Source of the DNA: Atkinsonella hypoxylon
Taxonomy: Eukaryota > Ascomycota > Sordariomycetes > Hypocreales > Clavicipitaceae
Direction of reading: 5' to 3'
Assembly (NCBI GenBank): GCA_000729835.1
Contig: JFHB01000007.1
Location: forward strand, 1 to 64,000
DNA length: 64,000 nt
Shown here: positions 1 through 13,356 of the stretch, in pieces
Layout: every line of letters starts with the position of its first letter
Numbering within the stretch: the stretch's first letter is position 1
Program-made: the position numbers and the translations under genes
The notes under the pieces: generated by a model
The model's input: the letters and a program-made list of their open reading frames with translations, nothing else
Told to the model about the DNA's origin: nothing
The model's database searches: none

Positions 1-1968
1 AAAACATTACTTTTTTAGGCTTTTTTTTAGTGTATTAGTTTAAGTAAACTATTAGCTAAGCTTTTCTTATAAAGCTTTTATAGTAAAGTAGTCTTTTATT
101 TTTATAGTAAGTAAATTTATATATTAAACTATAGAATACTTTTCTATAAAAAGCTAGCTATATTAATAAAGGTCTTTAGATTTATAAGATCTACTAGAAA
201 CTTAAGTTTTTAAAAAGCTTTTAGCCTATTATTTATATTAGTAATTCTATTGCTATTAATAATAAAACCTAATAGCTAAATAGCTAAATAGTCTATAAAT
301 AACTTCTTTATAGCTATTATTAACTTATTTTTCTCTAGAATTAATAAAACTATATTAAGGTATATAAGGTAGTCCTTAGTAGAGTTAAAGAATATAATAA
401 TATTATTAATATAGATTTATATAAAATATTAGTGCTTTTAAAATAATTAGTTTATATACTATTAAGTAAAAGCTAATACATTCTTAAAGCCTATAAGCGC
501 TATATTTAATGCTTTTAATCCTTATTTTAATATTATTACTATATAAGATTAATATTCTTATTTTATAGAAAGCTAGTAGAAAAACCCTAATATATTAAAG
601 AGTAAAAATATCTTCTTACTATATATATTTACTATAATATTTAATTAATTTAGTTAAGAGTATATATTTAGCATTACTATACTGTTAAGTAACTTTATAT
701 TAACTATAACTTATTCTTTTCTTTCTATTAAGGTTTTAATCTACACTATAAAGGCTAAGTAGGCTATAGCTACTAAGTTGTTTAAATATAATATCTTTCT
801 ACTTAAATATAGCTTATTGTAAACTTTATCTAGCTTAGCTTTATCTTTAGCTCTTAGTAGGTAGATTTAAATAGGCTTTAGCTGCTTCTACTATCTATTT
901 ACTAGATTTACTCTTATATATTAGTCTTTAAGTATAAAAACAATACCTCTATTACAATAAATATTATATTTATTTGTTAAGTTAATAAGTTTAGCTATAA
1001 TATTTAGGTTTAAGTTTTCTACCTTAACCTTATATTTATTGTAGATATATAGTATATTCTTAGAACAAAAGATTCTATATATAAAGATACTATTATTAAC
1101 TTTCTTAGGGTTAAATTTACTACTATTACCTTTTTCCTAAGTTTTATAATCTTCTATAGGCAATAAACTATTATTAGGTGCAATATCCTTAGAAAAATAT
1201 ATATATAAATTAAATAGGTTTATAATTATATAGTTAGCCTTAAGCTCTTTATTATACTAAAGATAAGTAACCTTTTAATTTTTCTAGATTATAATAAATT
1301 TATCTAAATAGTTATAGGCTACTATTTATTTCTAGTTAGTTATACTAAGTAATATATCTAGAATAATATTAAATTTTAAGTATATATAGTAAGTAGTAGC
1401 CTTTTTATTAGCTAGTACCTCCTTCTATTTAACTAGAATATACTTCTACGATTTTAGCGGAATTATTATAGCTTATACTGCTGTTACATTTTAATATAGA
1501 ATCTTTAAAATTAGCTAAAAGATACCTATTTCTATAACTATATTATAAATAGACCTAATAGTAGCTTTAGGGCAAATAAAATCGATTTTAACACTATAAT
1601 TATAGAGAAAGGTTAAACCTAAAAGAAGCTTTAGTTCTAAGTTACTTATTACGTTAGCTATAACTATAAAATAGCTAGTTATAGGTACACTATATATAGA
1701 TCTAGAGATATAGAAGTTAAATGTAGCTATCTTAGAGATATAGAAAGATAACTGCACTTTAGTAACTAGTTTTAGCTCTATTTTTACCTATTTTATATTC
1801 TAACTAAACTAAGTTAACTATACTTTATTAACTAGCACTAAAGAGGTTTTAGTATCTAGGTAGATCTAATATAATAGTTCTTTATTATAGAATTAAATAG
1901 AAATCTTTAGAAAGGAATTTAACTTTAGAATGCTAAATTTAATAACCTATAGCTTTATAACTGCTTTA
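1..1968 (-). mobile_element. Ty3/Gypsy retrotransposon relic (element G), protease-RT part
   Basis: This is the downstream part of a degraded Ty3/Gypsy polyprotein on the minus strand. Around 260-420 the minus strand reads as a reverse transcriptase palm: Y-I-N-N-I-I-I-F (the YxDD box with D changed to N, as RIP would do), then a helix resembling the 'EHLxHLxxVxxxLxxxxLxI' stretch and a stop-broken L-L-G. Around 1515-1757 an open stretch holds L-L-L-G-L-T-F-L and K-I-D-F, like the end of a Gypsy retropepsin domain. The rest is AT-rich with stops in every frame. It is separated from its 5' part (9805-12557) by the inserted Copia element D and continues past the left edge. Family assignment rests on motif order only. 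Confidence 0.6.
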
Positions 1969-1973
1969 ACTAC

Positions 1974-2672
1974 TATTGAAAATAATAGGGATTACAGGAC
2001 TAGATATCTAAGAGGGTAGTGGTCTCTTAGATTTAGCACCTGTAATTGCTCCTAGCAATTATCACGTAGTGGAAGCAGCAGCGGCCTAAATTAAGCTGTA
2101 GTGTATAGTACTAGATCACGTAGAGGCAATAGATAACTGTAATAGTAGTATTTATATATTAAGAGCGCTATAACGAATAAGTTAGTAAGGGTAGGATCTT
2201 AAATCTTTCTAGTCCCTTATAGACCTACTAACTATATTAGCGGGCTGTAGTTACTAGAAGGGGCTTATAGGCTACTTTATAATTTCCGCAAAAAGATTTA
2301 CTATATAAAAACAAAAAAATTAACTTACGGCTATATAAACGAGACGCCTATATGCACAATTTAACAAATTTTACTAATAATAAGTAACTCTTATAAGCAA
2401 CTCTATCTAACAATTATACTATTAAATAGCCCTAATTCTTAGCTTTTAAATAGTATACTTCTTAAATTTCTACTATTGCTAGTTATAGAGAAAATCGCTA
2501 TTAAAGTTAACTATAGGTTAGGCAACTTTGCCTTAGTTAATTCTAGATGTTTTGCATCTAGTAACAGCAATATCTCTACTAAAAATTAACGTAATAAGAC
2601 CTAATAAGGATTATATAATAGAGTAACTAGTAGGCATAAAAATAGGCTATATAGAGTAGCTTATTTTTAACA
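1974..2672 (-). repeat. 3' LTR of Copia element D
   Basis: The 699-bp repeat reads on the minus strand from TGTTAAAAATAAG to TTTTCAATA. It is the same LTR as in elements A, B and O. It adjoins the purine-rich CTAGAGGGAG tract (minus strand) that precedes the 3' LTR in every copy and is the likely polypurine tract. Confidence 0.9.
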
Positions 2673-2949
2673 CTCCCTCTAGAAATGTAAGAAGTAACTA
2701 GTTCTATAAGCAACTTAGCTCCTTTAAAGGATATTTAAGTTAGAATTAACTAACGAAATATAGTACTAATAACAGAACTAAATAATATAACTAATTCCAG
2801 TAATTCTAGGGTAGTTATAGTTAAATATAACTAGTTGTTGTTAATTGTTTTTGTTGTTTTCGATTTTTAACTGTTTTTCGTTGCTTTTTGAGTTTTTTAA
2901 GTGTTTTTATTGCTTTTATAAGCTAACTAGAAAGCTCTAGTAACTTAAT

Positions 2950-5900
2950 AAATTGTTAATGCTTTTAAATAGTAAGAGGCTTAGTTAGGCTATCTGCTAG
3001 CATCTAATTCGTATTAATATAACTAACCTTAGCTATACCTTTACAAATCTTTTCCCTAATATAGTTAAACTTCAAAAGGGTATGCTTAGTTCTACTATAT
3101 AACGTTAAGTTGTAAGCAGTAACTATAGCGCCTTAATTATTACACCTAATAGGAATAGAAGGGGTTAAAGGCAGCTTTATCTCCTTAAAAAGGCTATAGA
3201 GCTACTCTAATTCCCTAATAGCTTTAGATAATGCATTAGATTCTGCTTCTAATGTAGAAAGAGCAATAGTACTAGCTTTCTTCGATTTCTAGCTAATAGG
3301 TCCACTAGCTAGCTTATATAGATAAGTATAAGTTAATTTAGAAGAGGTTTTATCACTAGCAAAATCGCTATTATAATAACTAAGGAGAGTCTTAAGTACT
3401 TCTTTATAACTAATAGAACTATTAGAAGTTTTAGAAGAAGACCCTATAGGGAGTAGACTAGAACGCTTATAAATAATAGTAAAGCTTCTAGTACTACTTA
3501 AGTACCTTAGGAGGTGCTTAGAGGCGTTTAGGTGCTCTATATAGGGCTTAGCTAGGAAGGTTAATAGCTACTAAACGGAAAAAGCAATATTAGCCCTAGT
3601 TAGCAACATTAGGTACATTATAGTGCCTATTATACTCTAATAAAGCTTATAATCGGATTTTAAGAGGAGTTTTATAACTAGTTGCTTTAGAATCCCTAGC
3701 TGTATAAGGATAGAAGCTAGCTTAGTATCTAGCATTTTAAATCTCTTTAGGGCTTTAAGGATATATTAAGATTAATAGATTTTAATAGACCTTTTAGACC
3801 TATTATAGGTAATTTAAACGCCTAGAAAGAATTCTGCTAGTCCTCTATCTTCTATTAGATAAGCTTTATGTAATAGCTTCTTTAGCTTGTTAATATAGCT
3901 TAGATTTAGACTAATTAGAAGACAGTTATCTATATAAGTAGCAATATATATAGATGTAGCTAGGTTATAAAAGACTGCTAGGTCTAATATAAGAGGTTTA
4001 AATCTATGCTTTTAAAGTAATTCTGTTAGAATTTACTGCTATTCTCTAGGACTTTGCTTTAGACTATAGAGGGATTTTTCTAGCTTAATTACTTGCTCTT
4101 TAGAGGGCTTGTAATTACAGCTTTTTAGTAGCTTAGCTACTAATAGCGATGCTTGCTCTGCAAATTTAATGAATCTATTTAGGATTTCTATATAAATAGC
4201 TTCTTTTAGCTTGCTATTTAAAAACGCTTCTATAAAATCGATTTACTTAACTTCTTAGTTATTAAAAGCTGTAAGAGCTAATAATATACGCTAGCTAGAA
4301 GGAATACTAGTTACAGTAAAGGTCTCTAGATAGTCTTAACCTTCTATTTATATAAATCCCTTAGCAATAAGGCAGGTCTTATATTTTATAGAATTATTTT
4401 CTTTATCCTTTTTTAGCTTATAGATAAGCCTATTCTTTAGAACTCTTTAGCCCTTAGGTACTTAGTCTTTCCCTATAAATTTAAAGGTTCTAGCAGCTAA
4501 CAGCTGCTTAAATTTGCTATAAGTAGCTTCTATTTAATGCTGCTTAGTAGAGCTTTTTAGGGCTTACTTCTATGTATTAGGAAGTTTATCCTTATTACTA
4601 AAAGTAATAGCTGCTTTAGTCCTTGCCTTAAAGCATAGATCCTTAATTAAGGAAAATATATCTCTATCTAAATCTATAGCATTAGCATTAGCTTTAGCTT
4701 CTATAGTAGCTTCTATAGGTGTTTCTATAGGTATAGGGGCTTTAGGGGCCTCTATAGCTTCTATAGGGTTGCTTAGTAGAAGAGCTTAATCTACAGGTTC
4801 TAGTGGATAATTTAGCACATCTAGATAACTAGGATAAGGATACTTAGGAGTATAATTATCCACTAATTGCTGCTAGTTATTAATTTCTCCCTCTAAAGGA
4901 TTATCCACTATAGAACTAATAGGAACCTTAAGGATGCTCTATAAAATAGAACCTATTCCTTCTATAATTTTAATGAAGCTAGTCTTTATAACAGCTTATT
5001 TAGAGGGAATGTATATTAAATATACATTAGAACCTAGCGTAGCTAAAAGTCTACTAGGAATAGTTCTTTTAGCTAGCTTCTGCAACCTAGATCGTTGTTC
5101 TAAAGGAATTAGAACTTCGCAATAGGAGCCTATAGCCCTTATTTTAGTAAAATTAGGCTTATAGGTCTTAGAAGGCTCTAAATTAGCTAGATATAGCTAT
5201 TTAGGACTTAGTAGTTTAGTACTATTTGCAGTAGTATTAACTAAATCTACTATAGCAGAAAGGATATAAGACTATAGATATAGAGGTAATTGTAACTACT
5301 ATAGGGTAGTACGCAAACGGTTTAGAAGTACTCTTATAGCTCTCTCTATTAGCCTATTTTGTTTGTAAATATAGGGGCAAGAGGTACTAAAGCAAATACC
5401 CTTAGAAGATAGCTAAGCTTGCAACCTAGTATTAATTTCTATACTACTATTAAAATAAAGGTGTTTAGGGTAGCAGTTATACTAGTTCTTTAATTCCTTA
5501 AAGAAGCCTTTAATACAGCTATAGAGAGTAGAACCCTCTTTATTAGCTAGATTAAAAGACTACTTATACTGTAATTTTCTATTAATTAGAAAAAGAACTA
5601 GAGGCCTCTTATTGTGCAGTATAGGCTCTATTTTAACGGTATCTCCCTCTATAATATCTAAACATCTAGGGGGGTTAGGAATAGCATACTTGCTAGGTCT
5701 TCTAACAGCTTTAGCTTAGTTGTAAGCTAGGCAGTTAAAATCCTTTTCCTTAATTTTTATAAAATTAGGAATACCTTTAGTAATAGAAGCAGTCTTCTTT
5801 AGTAAAGGGAGTTCTATATGCCCTAATCTAACGTGCTAAGTAGCAGCTAATTCTAGTAGCTTCTTATAGGAAGAAGAAGCAGTAGGATTACTACTAGAAT

Positions 5901-8160
5901 TATTATTAGAGCTAGCTTCCTGTTGCTCCTTATCTTGCTAGATCTCTTAAGAACTATAGGCCTCGTTTAAGGGATCTAGACGGCTATTTCCTCTAATATC
6001 TAGCAACTTAGGATTTAGACCTTCTAAATCCCTATTATTAGAAGGAATCTAACTAGGAGCCCGTTTAGGAACTAGGGCTAATAGATCTATAACATTGTTA
6101 TTAGTATTATCTTCTTCTTTAAAATTAAATAATTCCTCAATATAGCTATATTCCTTAGGATTAAAACTAGGCTGTTAAAGGATTTAAACCTCTATAGAAT
6201 AACTAGTATTATAACTGCTATTATAACTATTGCTAGTAAATCCTATATAAGAGAGATTTGCGTGGTTTTTACACACTCTAGGGGTCTCTTGCCCCTTAAG
6301 CTGTAGAAAGAAACTATACTTTTTGGGATTTAGAAGCCTATAGCAGCTTCTATTAGCTAGAAATAGCTAATTTCTAAGGAGAGTGCTCCCTGTTAAATAG
6401 TGCTTTAGACTACTAATTAGGTTAGTATCTAAACCTAGGCAATATAGAGCATCCTTTAGAGCTAAAGGTCTGTATTTAGCTAGATTTATACTAACTAGTA
6501 CCTAGAATACAGTAGTTCCCTGTCCTTTAGGATAAATAGAACCTCCTCTAGTAGTAATAGGCGTGGTTTTACCCTTTTTTATAGGCTTAAAAGTCCTAAA
6601 AAATGCCTTATTGTTAACTATATAATAGGTAGAACCTGTATTGTATAGTAAGGAGTTTTTAATTATTCTATTGGAATAGTTAAAAGAAGGGGTATTATTA
6701 CTAGTAGTACTAGTATCACTAGTAGTGGATTCTGTATCTAAATCGTAAGAATTATTACTACTAGAACTGCTAGATTCACTATTGGAATCTATAGTATCCT
6801 AGTTGCTAGTGGATAGGTTATAACAACCTATAGCAAAAGCAGCTTCTCCATCCTTATTCCTAGAATTTTTGTTACTTCTTCTTTAGCCCTTCTACTTCTT
6901 CTTATTCTTAGAGGCTTTATCTGTATCTTTAGAGGCATTAGAATCGTTAGAATTAGAATCGGAATTCTTCTTCTAATTAGGAGGATTCTTTCCTTAGTTA
7001 GCTTTATTATTATTAGAACTATTAGAATTAGAAGCTTTATAACTAAGAGCCTTAGATATAGAGGAGCTTTTATCTCTTTGTTCTTCTAATAAGTTAGCTA
7101 TAAGGAACTGTAAATTCAGCATTTTTACAGATAGACCTTATGCTCTAGCAGCTCTAATAGAATATTGCTGCCTTTTAGCCTAGCTAGAGAAGGTCTTCTT
7201 TAAAGCATTAATATAATAATTTACTTAGTTAATAGGATTAATAGCTACACTATAGAGCTATAATCTAGCTAGTAAATTATTAAATTTAGCATTAAAGGCC
7301 TCTAAAGATCCCTTATAGTTTAAAAACAATAAGTTATAATAACTAGTATATAGCGTACTACGTTATATTTTAGCACTCTGCAAATACTGCCTAACTAGAA
7401 CGTTATAGGCATCTATAGGGGACTTATGCTAGCTTATAGCAGCTTAAGGTCTAGATTAGCAACTATCTCTTATAATTATAAGGATAATAGCTTGTTCTAA
7501 ATCTACTAAAGTACTAGCTATACTAGAATTATTAATAAATTAAGGGAATCCTAGTGCCCTAAATTAAATAGTTAAAGCTTACTTCTACTGTTTAAAATTT
7601 TTAGGGCCTTTTAGCTTAGCAGCCTCTAGAATAGAGTAGACCTTCTTATTTAACTCTTTTATAGTGCCTTTATTAAAAGCAGGCAGAAAAGTAGCACTAT
7701 TAGAGGAACTAAAAGGTTTAGGAACTTTAAAAGAGACTTTAGAAGTCTTAGAAGTAATAGGATCTACTACCTTAGAGGGAGACTCTATAGAGAGATTACC
7801 TATAGATGTAATTATAGTATCTAATTTACTTAGTAAATTAGCTATATTACCTTTATTTTAGCTTTATTTTGCTTCACTATACCTAATAAATCTATTTAGG
7901 GTCTCTTGTTGCTTATCTATTTAAGCTTTTAGATTAGCTTACACATTATAGACTTACACTACTCTTTTAGAAGCTAATCTAGCTTCCTTTAGAGCCTTCT
8001 TAGCTATATAATCTTCTTTATTAGAAGAGGAATCTACTAGCTAAGGGGGGGACCTTGCTGGACCAGGAAAGCTAGTAGCAGCTGTAGCTAGTGTACTAAA
8101 ACCACTACCCCTTTTAGGGCTTGTGCTCTTTCCTTTGCCTGTTCCTTTTAGTGCTATTTT
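2950..8160 (-). pseudogene. Degraded Copia gag-pol of element D
   Basis: This minus-strand stretch is homologous, position by position, to the gag-pol remains of copies A and B. A Gag start region rich in G, K and S lies near 8160, but its start codon reads ATA instead of ATG. Toward lower coordinates follow the N-T-G-S-T protease box (near 6640), the integrase region, a reverse transcriptase with I-D-N-C replacing the YVDD box (near 3930), and an RNase H end near 3000. Internal stops are dense and no frame is intact. Short open frames on the opposite strand (for example near 7664-7861 and 4934-5125) are antisense shadows that recur in each copy. Confidence 0.8.
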
Positions 8161-9099
8161 AAGGGTTTAAAAAGTAGCTAATTTAACGCTCTTTTATAGC
8201 TAATTATAGCTAAATTACAGTGGAAATAGTAGTAAATAACAGTAATAATTCTTACTAAATATAGGCTAGAAGTGCCCTATATTTTCAGAAATTATACTGA
8301 GATTTTTCTCCAATTTCTTTCGTAACAGGTATAACAGGCTCTAAGGCTGTATTATATCGCGATCTATATGCGCATATAATTTGTATAGCAGACTAGATTG
8401 ACAAGCGGTTGCGAGGGGCACAAAATATAGGTCCTAGCTATTTTTAGCCAAAAAATTCAGGAGATTCTTCTCCAATTAGGTTCTAATAAATTAGTGGAGA
8501 CCTAGGCACAGCTAATTTAGGGATATTTAGCTAATTCCTACTTCAAAATCCTAACTAGTAGGATTACTATATAAATTAATTCTGCGACCGAAAACACAGG
8601 AATATCTACAACAAGAGCTGTTAGGTGTGTACTACAAATTGTAGTATAGCTACTAACAGAGGTGTATAGAGTGCACAATATATAAGATAACAGCACAACA
8701 ACAAGCGATACAGTGCAGCGCTAAGCTTATTTCTTAATAGAAATAATTAATTAGGCAGTGCCTAATAAAACGATTTACAGTGCAAATGTAATATATGCAG
8801 ATATATATATTTTAATGTTGCGCAACAATAGAACCTAGCTATTAAGAATAGCTTTAAAAGTGTATATACACTAGGTGCATAGAACTAGTGCAGGAGGCAT
8901 AGGGTAGGCAGAATAAAAACACTAGTATAGTGGCTAGCGATATATGTGCAGCAAGTATTAATAGCTTCCAGCAAGCTACTAATAGCAGCAATAGCTGCTA
9001 GCGTAGGTCTTAATATAGCTTCTAGTAGGTAATACAGTACACAATAGTAGATTTTTAGCAGGCTAACAGCTTGCAGATAGGTCTTCCGGGCTTATAACC

Positions 9100-9799
9100 T
9101 ATTAAAAATAATAGGGATTACAGAACTAGATATCTAAGAGAGTAGTGGTCTCTTAGATTTAGCACCTATAATTGCTCCTAGCAATTATTATGTAGTGGAA
9201 GCAGCAGCGGCCTAAATTAAGCTGTAGTATATAGTACTAGATCACGTAGAGGCAATAGATAACTGTAATAGTAGTATCTTTATATTAAGAGCGCTGTAAC
9301 GAACAAGTTAGTAAGGGTAGAATCTTGAATCTTTCTAGTCCCTTATAGACCTACTAACTATATTAGCGGGCTGTAGTTGCTAAAAGGGGCTTATAGGCTA
9401 CTTTATAATTTCTGCAAAAAGATTTACTATATAAAAACAAAAAAAATTAACTTACAGCTATATAAATAAGACGCCTATATACACAATTTAATAAATTCCA
9501 CTAATAACAAGTAACTCTTATAAGCAACTCTATCTAATAATTATACTATTAAATAGCCTTAATTCTTAGCTTTTAAATAGTATACTTCTTGAATTTCTAC
9601 TATTGCTAGTTGTAGAGAAAATCGCTGTTAAAGTTGACTATAGGTTAGGCAACTTTGCCTTAGTTAATTCTAGATGTTTTGCATCTAGTAACAGCAATAT
9701 CTCTACCAAAAATCAACGTAACAAGACCTAATGAGGGTCACGTGATAGAGCAACTAGTAGGCATAAAAATAGGCTATACAGGGTAGCTTATTTTTAACA
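9100..9799 (-). repeat. 5' LTR of Copia element D
   Basis: The 700-bp repeat pairs with 1974-2672. Its outer end (TTTTTAACA on the plus strand) is followed at once by ACTAC, the right-hand target duplication. Confidence 0.9.
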
Positions 9800-9804
9800 A
9801 CTAC

Positions 9805-12557
9805 TTACTCTATTTAGATTCCCTATAAATCCTTTTAGTTTACCTCTATTTAAACCTTTTTCTTTTATTTTTCTTTACTTTTAGTAAAATAGGTTTTAAT
9901 AAAGTTAGATTCTAGGCTAGTTAGTAGTTCCTTAGTATTAACTGTTTCTTCTTCTTCTATTAGCTAATATTTATAGCTTTTAAGGTACTTCTTATAGTCT
10001 TTTTAGTTAGATTTATCTTTAAACGTTATTATATAGATATATTCCTTATTATTCTACAGTAAGCTCTATTATTAGAAACGTTAAAGCTACTAAAGATACT
10101 ATAGCTTTAGCTAATAATTCTAGCTAGCTCTTAAATTCTAGCTCTACTAAGGCTAAAGCTATTACTCTTTTAGTAGCTAATTCCTTTAGTTTTACAGTAA
10201 GTATTAAGAATAATTATTTTAGTAATTTTTATAGAATAGAGATTAGAACTAAAATTAACTATTACTCTTATTCTAGTTTACTTAATTACTTTAAACTACT
10301 TTATTATTTTTAAAGTTCTTACTATTAAATTTACTTTAAGTATAATAGGCATTAGTACCTTCCTTATAGTTTTCTAATTTTTATTGTTTTTTTAAATCTC
10401 TAAAGTATTCTTATAAATCCTTAACCTTATTATTTACTATAGTAATATATATAAACCTTAGGTCTTTTACTATTAAAATTAAGTATAGCTATTATAATTC
10501 TAGGTATAGCTTATAATAAAGTCTTAAAAGAAGCTAAAGATTAGTAGTTTTACTATTTATATAAGTATATTAAAATACTCTAAAAGTAAATTCCCTAAAT
10601 AATTTTTCTTTAATTATATTTTACTCTATAAACTTAACTAAATCTAGCTATATTATTGCATTCTAGATCTATATACTAAATTCTTTATAAATAATAGTAT
10701 AAATAGAGTTTAAACTACTAAAAATAGCTGTTTTTTTATAGTAATCTAGATACTACTTATACTATATTAATATATTCCCTTTAAAGAGAGTTTAGAGCTT
10801 AATATAAATAGCTTCTTAGGCGTTAATTATACTATAGCTATAGTAGTCTTTAATAGCTTAAATCTATAGCTCTATATTGTAGAAAATAGTATACTTTTCT
10901 TTATATAAAATTAGCTTATAGATATTTCTATTATTAAAGGGTTTAAAGTAACTAATATTAGTAATCTTCTATATAGAATCTATTTATTCCTTAGAGGTTT
11001 AAAACTATATATTACTTTAGTTATTCTTTTTTTAATATAGATTTAGCCTTTTATCTACTAGATTTAGCTAGAGATTATTGTTTCTAATATAGTATAGTAT
11101 TTATTAATTTATATACTAATATTTAAAGTTACTAAATACTTAATTCTAGTCTTTTTTAGTATTTTAGCTTTTCTTAGCCTTACTATTATAGTATTACTTT
11201 AATAAATTCTTTAGAAATTATAGTAGCTTTTACTCTTTTAGAAAAGTACTAAAGTATTTAAAGTATCTCTATATTATATAGTTTCTTTTGCTTAAAGGTT
11301 ACTTTTAACTTTACTTTTAGTTTTAGTTATTTTTTAGAGTTAAGTAAGAATTAAAAGCCCTTTATTTATAATTCTTAAGCTAAAAGCCTTATTAAGTATA
11401 GTATTATTTATTGTATTTATCTTAAGGCTTAAGTATAGTCTTTATCTTTTAGGCTAAGTATTATTACTTTACCTAAAGAGCAGTAATTTTATTATTTAAT
11501 TCTCTCTATAATTTACTAATTTTATTAATTAATTCTTCTTTAATTTTACTAATTTACTTATTAATTTCTATAGAAAAACCTATAAACTATTTTAGTAAAA
11601 GGTTTCTTTTTTTAAGTAGTTTTACTACTTTCTTTACTTTATACTTTAGCTTAAAGGTATAAAACCTTTAGTAAGCCTATAAAAGTAGTAAGATTTTAGC
11701 TAGTTCTTTAATTAGTAAGTTTTTTTTAGTAGTTTAAGGTATATTTAATAGATCTAGGTTCTTAGTAAGTAGTGTAAATCTAAATCTTTATACTTACTTT
11801 CTTTTAATATTCTAGGTAAAACTAATATTAGCTTTATAGATAGTGTTTTCTAAGCTATTAAATCTAAATAATCTAGCCTTAGCTTTTCCTTTTAGTATTA
11901 CTGTTAGTAAATCTATAAGGAGTTTAGTAGATTTAGCCTTATTAATAATTCTATTAACCTACCTTTATACCTACTATACTATAGAAGTATTAATAGTATT
12001 CTAGTAAGAAGGTAGTTCTACTAACTTAGGTTAGTTATATAATTTAAGCTATTTATTAATAAATTTATAGTAAGTAAAATAAAGTAGTAAGCTTCTTTTT
12101 TCTTAAGGTATAAAATCCCTTTTTTAAATCTAGAAATCTAGATTTTAGTAGTAAAATTTATAGAATTAATATATAGTTTTAAGTTCTTTATTAGTAAAAG
12201 AAATATAATTCCTTCTACTAAGTTTCTTCTAAAGTTACTTTATCTTAAATATTATAATTTTAGCTTTTTAAGCTTAAGGAGAGTTAGCAGCAATTAGAAG
12301 TAATTACTACTACTTATTATAGTAGGATTTAACGTAGGTTTATTAAAAGTAACAATAGGTTATTAGATTTAATAGGTTATATAATAATTCGTAAGAGAAA
12401 TTGTAAGAGCTTCTATAAGGAGCATTTAGTAATAGTGTTCTAGTAAATAATAGTTAATTGTTCAATCTAACTACCTAAGTGTTGCTTCTAACTACTTATA
12501 CATAATTGCGGTTACGTGCACTAGTGACCTGCGGGCCTGTAGGATTATCCCGTAACA
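9805..12557 (-). mobile_element. Ty3/Gypsy retrotransposon relic (element G), LTR and gag part
   Basis: This is the upstream part of element G on the minus strand. Its outer end at 12557 reads TGTTACGGG, a common start of fungal Gypsy LTRs. From about 11000 to 10500 the minus strand reads as a degraded Gag: stretches such as L-F-K-G-N-I, D-Y-Y-K-K-T and I-I-K-E-K-L-F-R-E-F resemble the capsid region of fungal Gypsy Gag. It is followed to the left by element D, after which the protease-RT part resumes at 1968. The sequence right of 12557 is Copia coding sequence from element O, so G probably inserted into O; the matching left end lies outside the window. Confidence 0.6.
12290..12557 (-). repeat. 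Probable 5' LTR of Gypsy element G
   Basis: The LTR start (TGTTACGGG, minus strand) at 12557 is clear. The inner end near 12290 is a guess, because the other LTR is outside the window and no comparison is possible. The 60 bases next to the outer edge are much richer in G and C than the surroundings. Confidence 0.45.
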
Positions 12558-12657
12558 CTAAATCTACTAATGCTAATGCTATAGATCTAGATAGAGATAT
12601 ATTTTCCTTAATTAAGGATCTATGCTTTAAGGCTAGGACTAAAGCAGCTATTACTTC
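12558..12657 (+). mobile_element. Left fragment of outer Copia element O (pol)
   Basis: This short piece encodes A-N-A-I-D-L-D-R-D-I-F-S and L-C-F-K-A-R-T-K-A-A-I-T, which aligns with Copia pol of element B at about 21270-21361. It stops at ACTTC (12653-12657), the left target duplication of element A, and the pol sequence resumes at 28333-28337 with the second ACTTC. It is therefore a slice of O between the insertions of G and A. Confidence 0.8.
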
Positions 12658-13356
12658 TGTTAAAAATAAGCTACCCTGTATAGCCTATTTTTATGCCTAC
12701 TAGTTGCTCTATCACGTGACCCTCATTAGGTCTTGTTACGTTGATTTTTAGTAGAGATATCGCTGTTACTAGATGCAAAACATCTAGAATCAACTAAGGC
12801 AAAGTTGCCTAACCTATAGTCAACTTTAACTGCGATTTCCTCTACAACTAGCAATAGTAGAAATTCAAGAAGTATACTATTTAAAAGCTAAGAATTAGGG
12901 CTATCTAATAGTATAATTGTTAGATAGAGTTACTTATAAGGGTTGCTTATTATTAATAAAATTTATTAAATTGTGCACATAGGCGTCTCGTTTATATAGC
13001 TATAAGTTGATTTTTTTGTTTTTATATAGTAAATCTTTTTGCGGAAATTATAAAGTAGCTTATAAGCCCCTTCTAGCGACTATAGCCCGCTAATATAGTT
13101 AGAGAGTCTATAAGGGACTAGAAAGATTTAAGATTCTACCCTTACTAACTTATTTGTTATAGCGCTCTTAATATAAAGATACTACTATTACAGTTATCTA
13201 TTGCCTCTACGTAATCTAGTACTATACACTACAGCTTAATTTAGGCCGCTGCTGCTTCCACTATATAATAATTGCTAGGAGCAATTACAGGTGCTAAATC
13301 TAAGAGACTACTACCCTCTTAGATATCTAGTTCTGTAATCCCTATTATTTTCAATA
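12658..13356 (+). repeat. 5' LTR of Copia element A
   Basis: The 699-bp repeat runs from TGTTAAAAATAAGC to TTTTCAATA. It is directly followed by GGTTATAAGCCCGGAAGAC, the conserved candidate primer-binding site. Confidence 0.9.

Larger units (their letters stand above)
1974..9799 (-). mobile_element. Full-length RIP-degraded Ty1/Copia LTR retrotransposon (element D)
   Basis: The element lies on the minus strand, is about 7.8 kb long and has both LTRs (3' LTR 1974-2672, 5' LTR 9100-9799). It is flanked by the 5-bp duplication ACTAC at 1969-1973 and 9800-9804, so this was a single clean insertion, here into Gypsy element G. Inside, the minus strand carries the remains of gag and pol in Copia order (protease, integrase, reverse transcriptase, RNase H) between about 8160 and 2950. 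Sequence next to the 5' LTR (GGTTATAAGCCCGGAAGAC, minus strand) matches that in copies A and B and is a candidate primer-binding site. Dense TAG/TAA stops where Gln and Trp codons are expected indicate RIP. Confidence 0.9.

Noticed and set aside
12506..12703. Open frame of 65 codons at the G/O/A junction
   Set aside because: It crosses three different elements (Gypsy LTR, Copia pol fragment, Copia LTR) and is a chance fusion.
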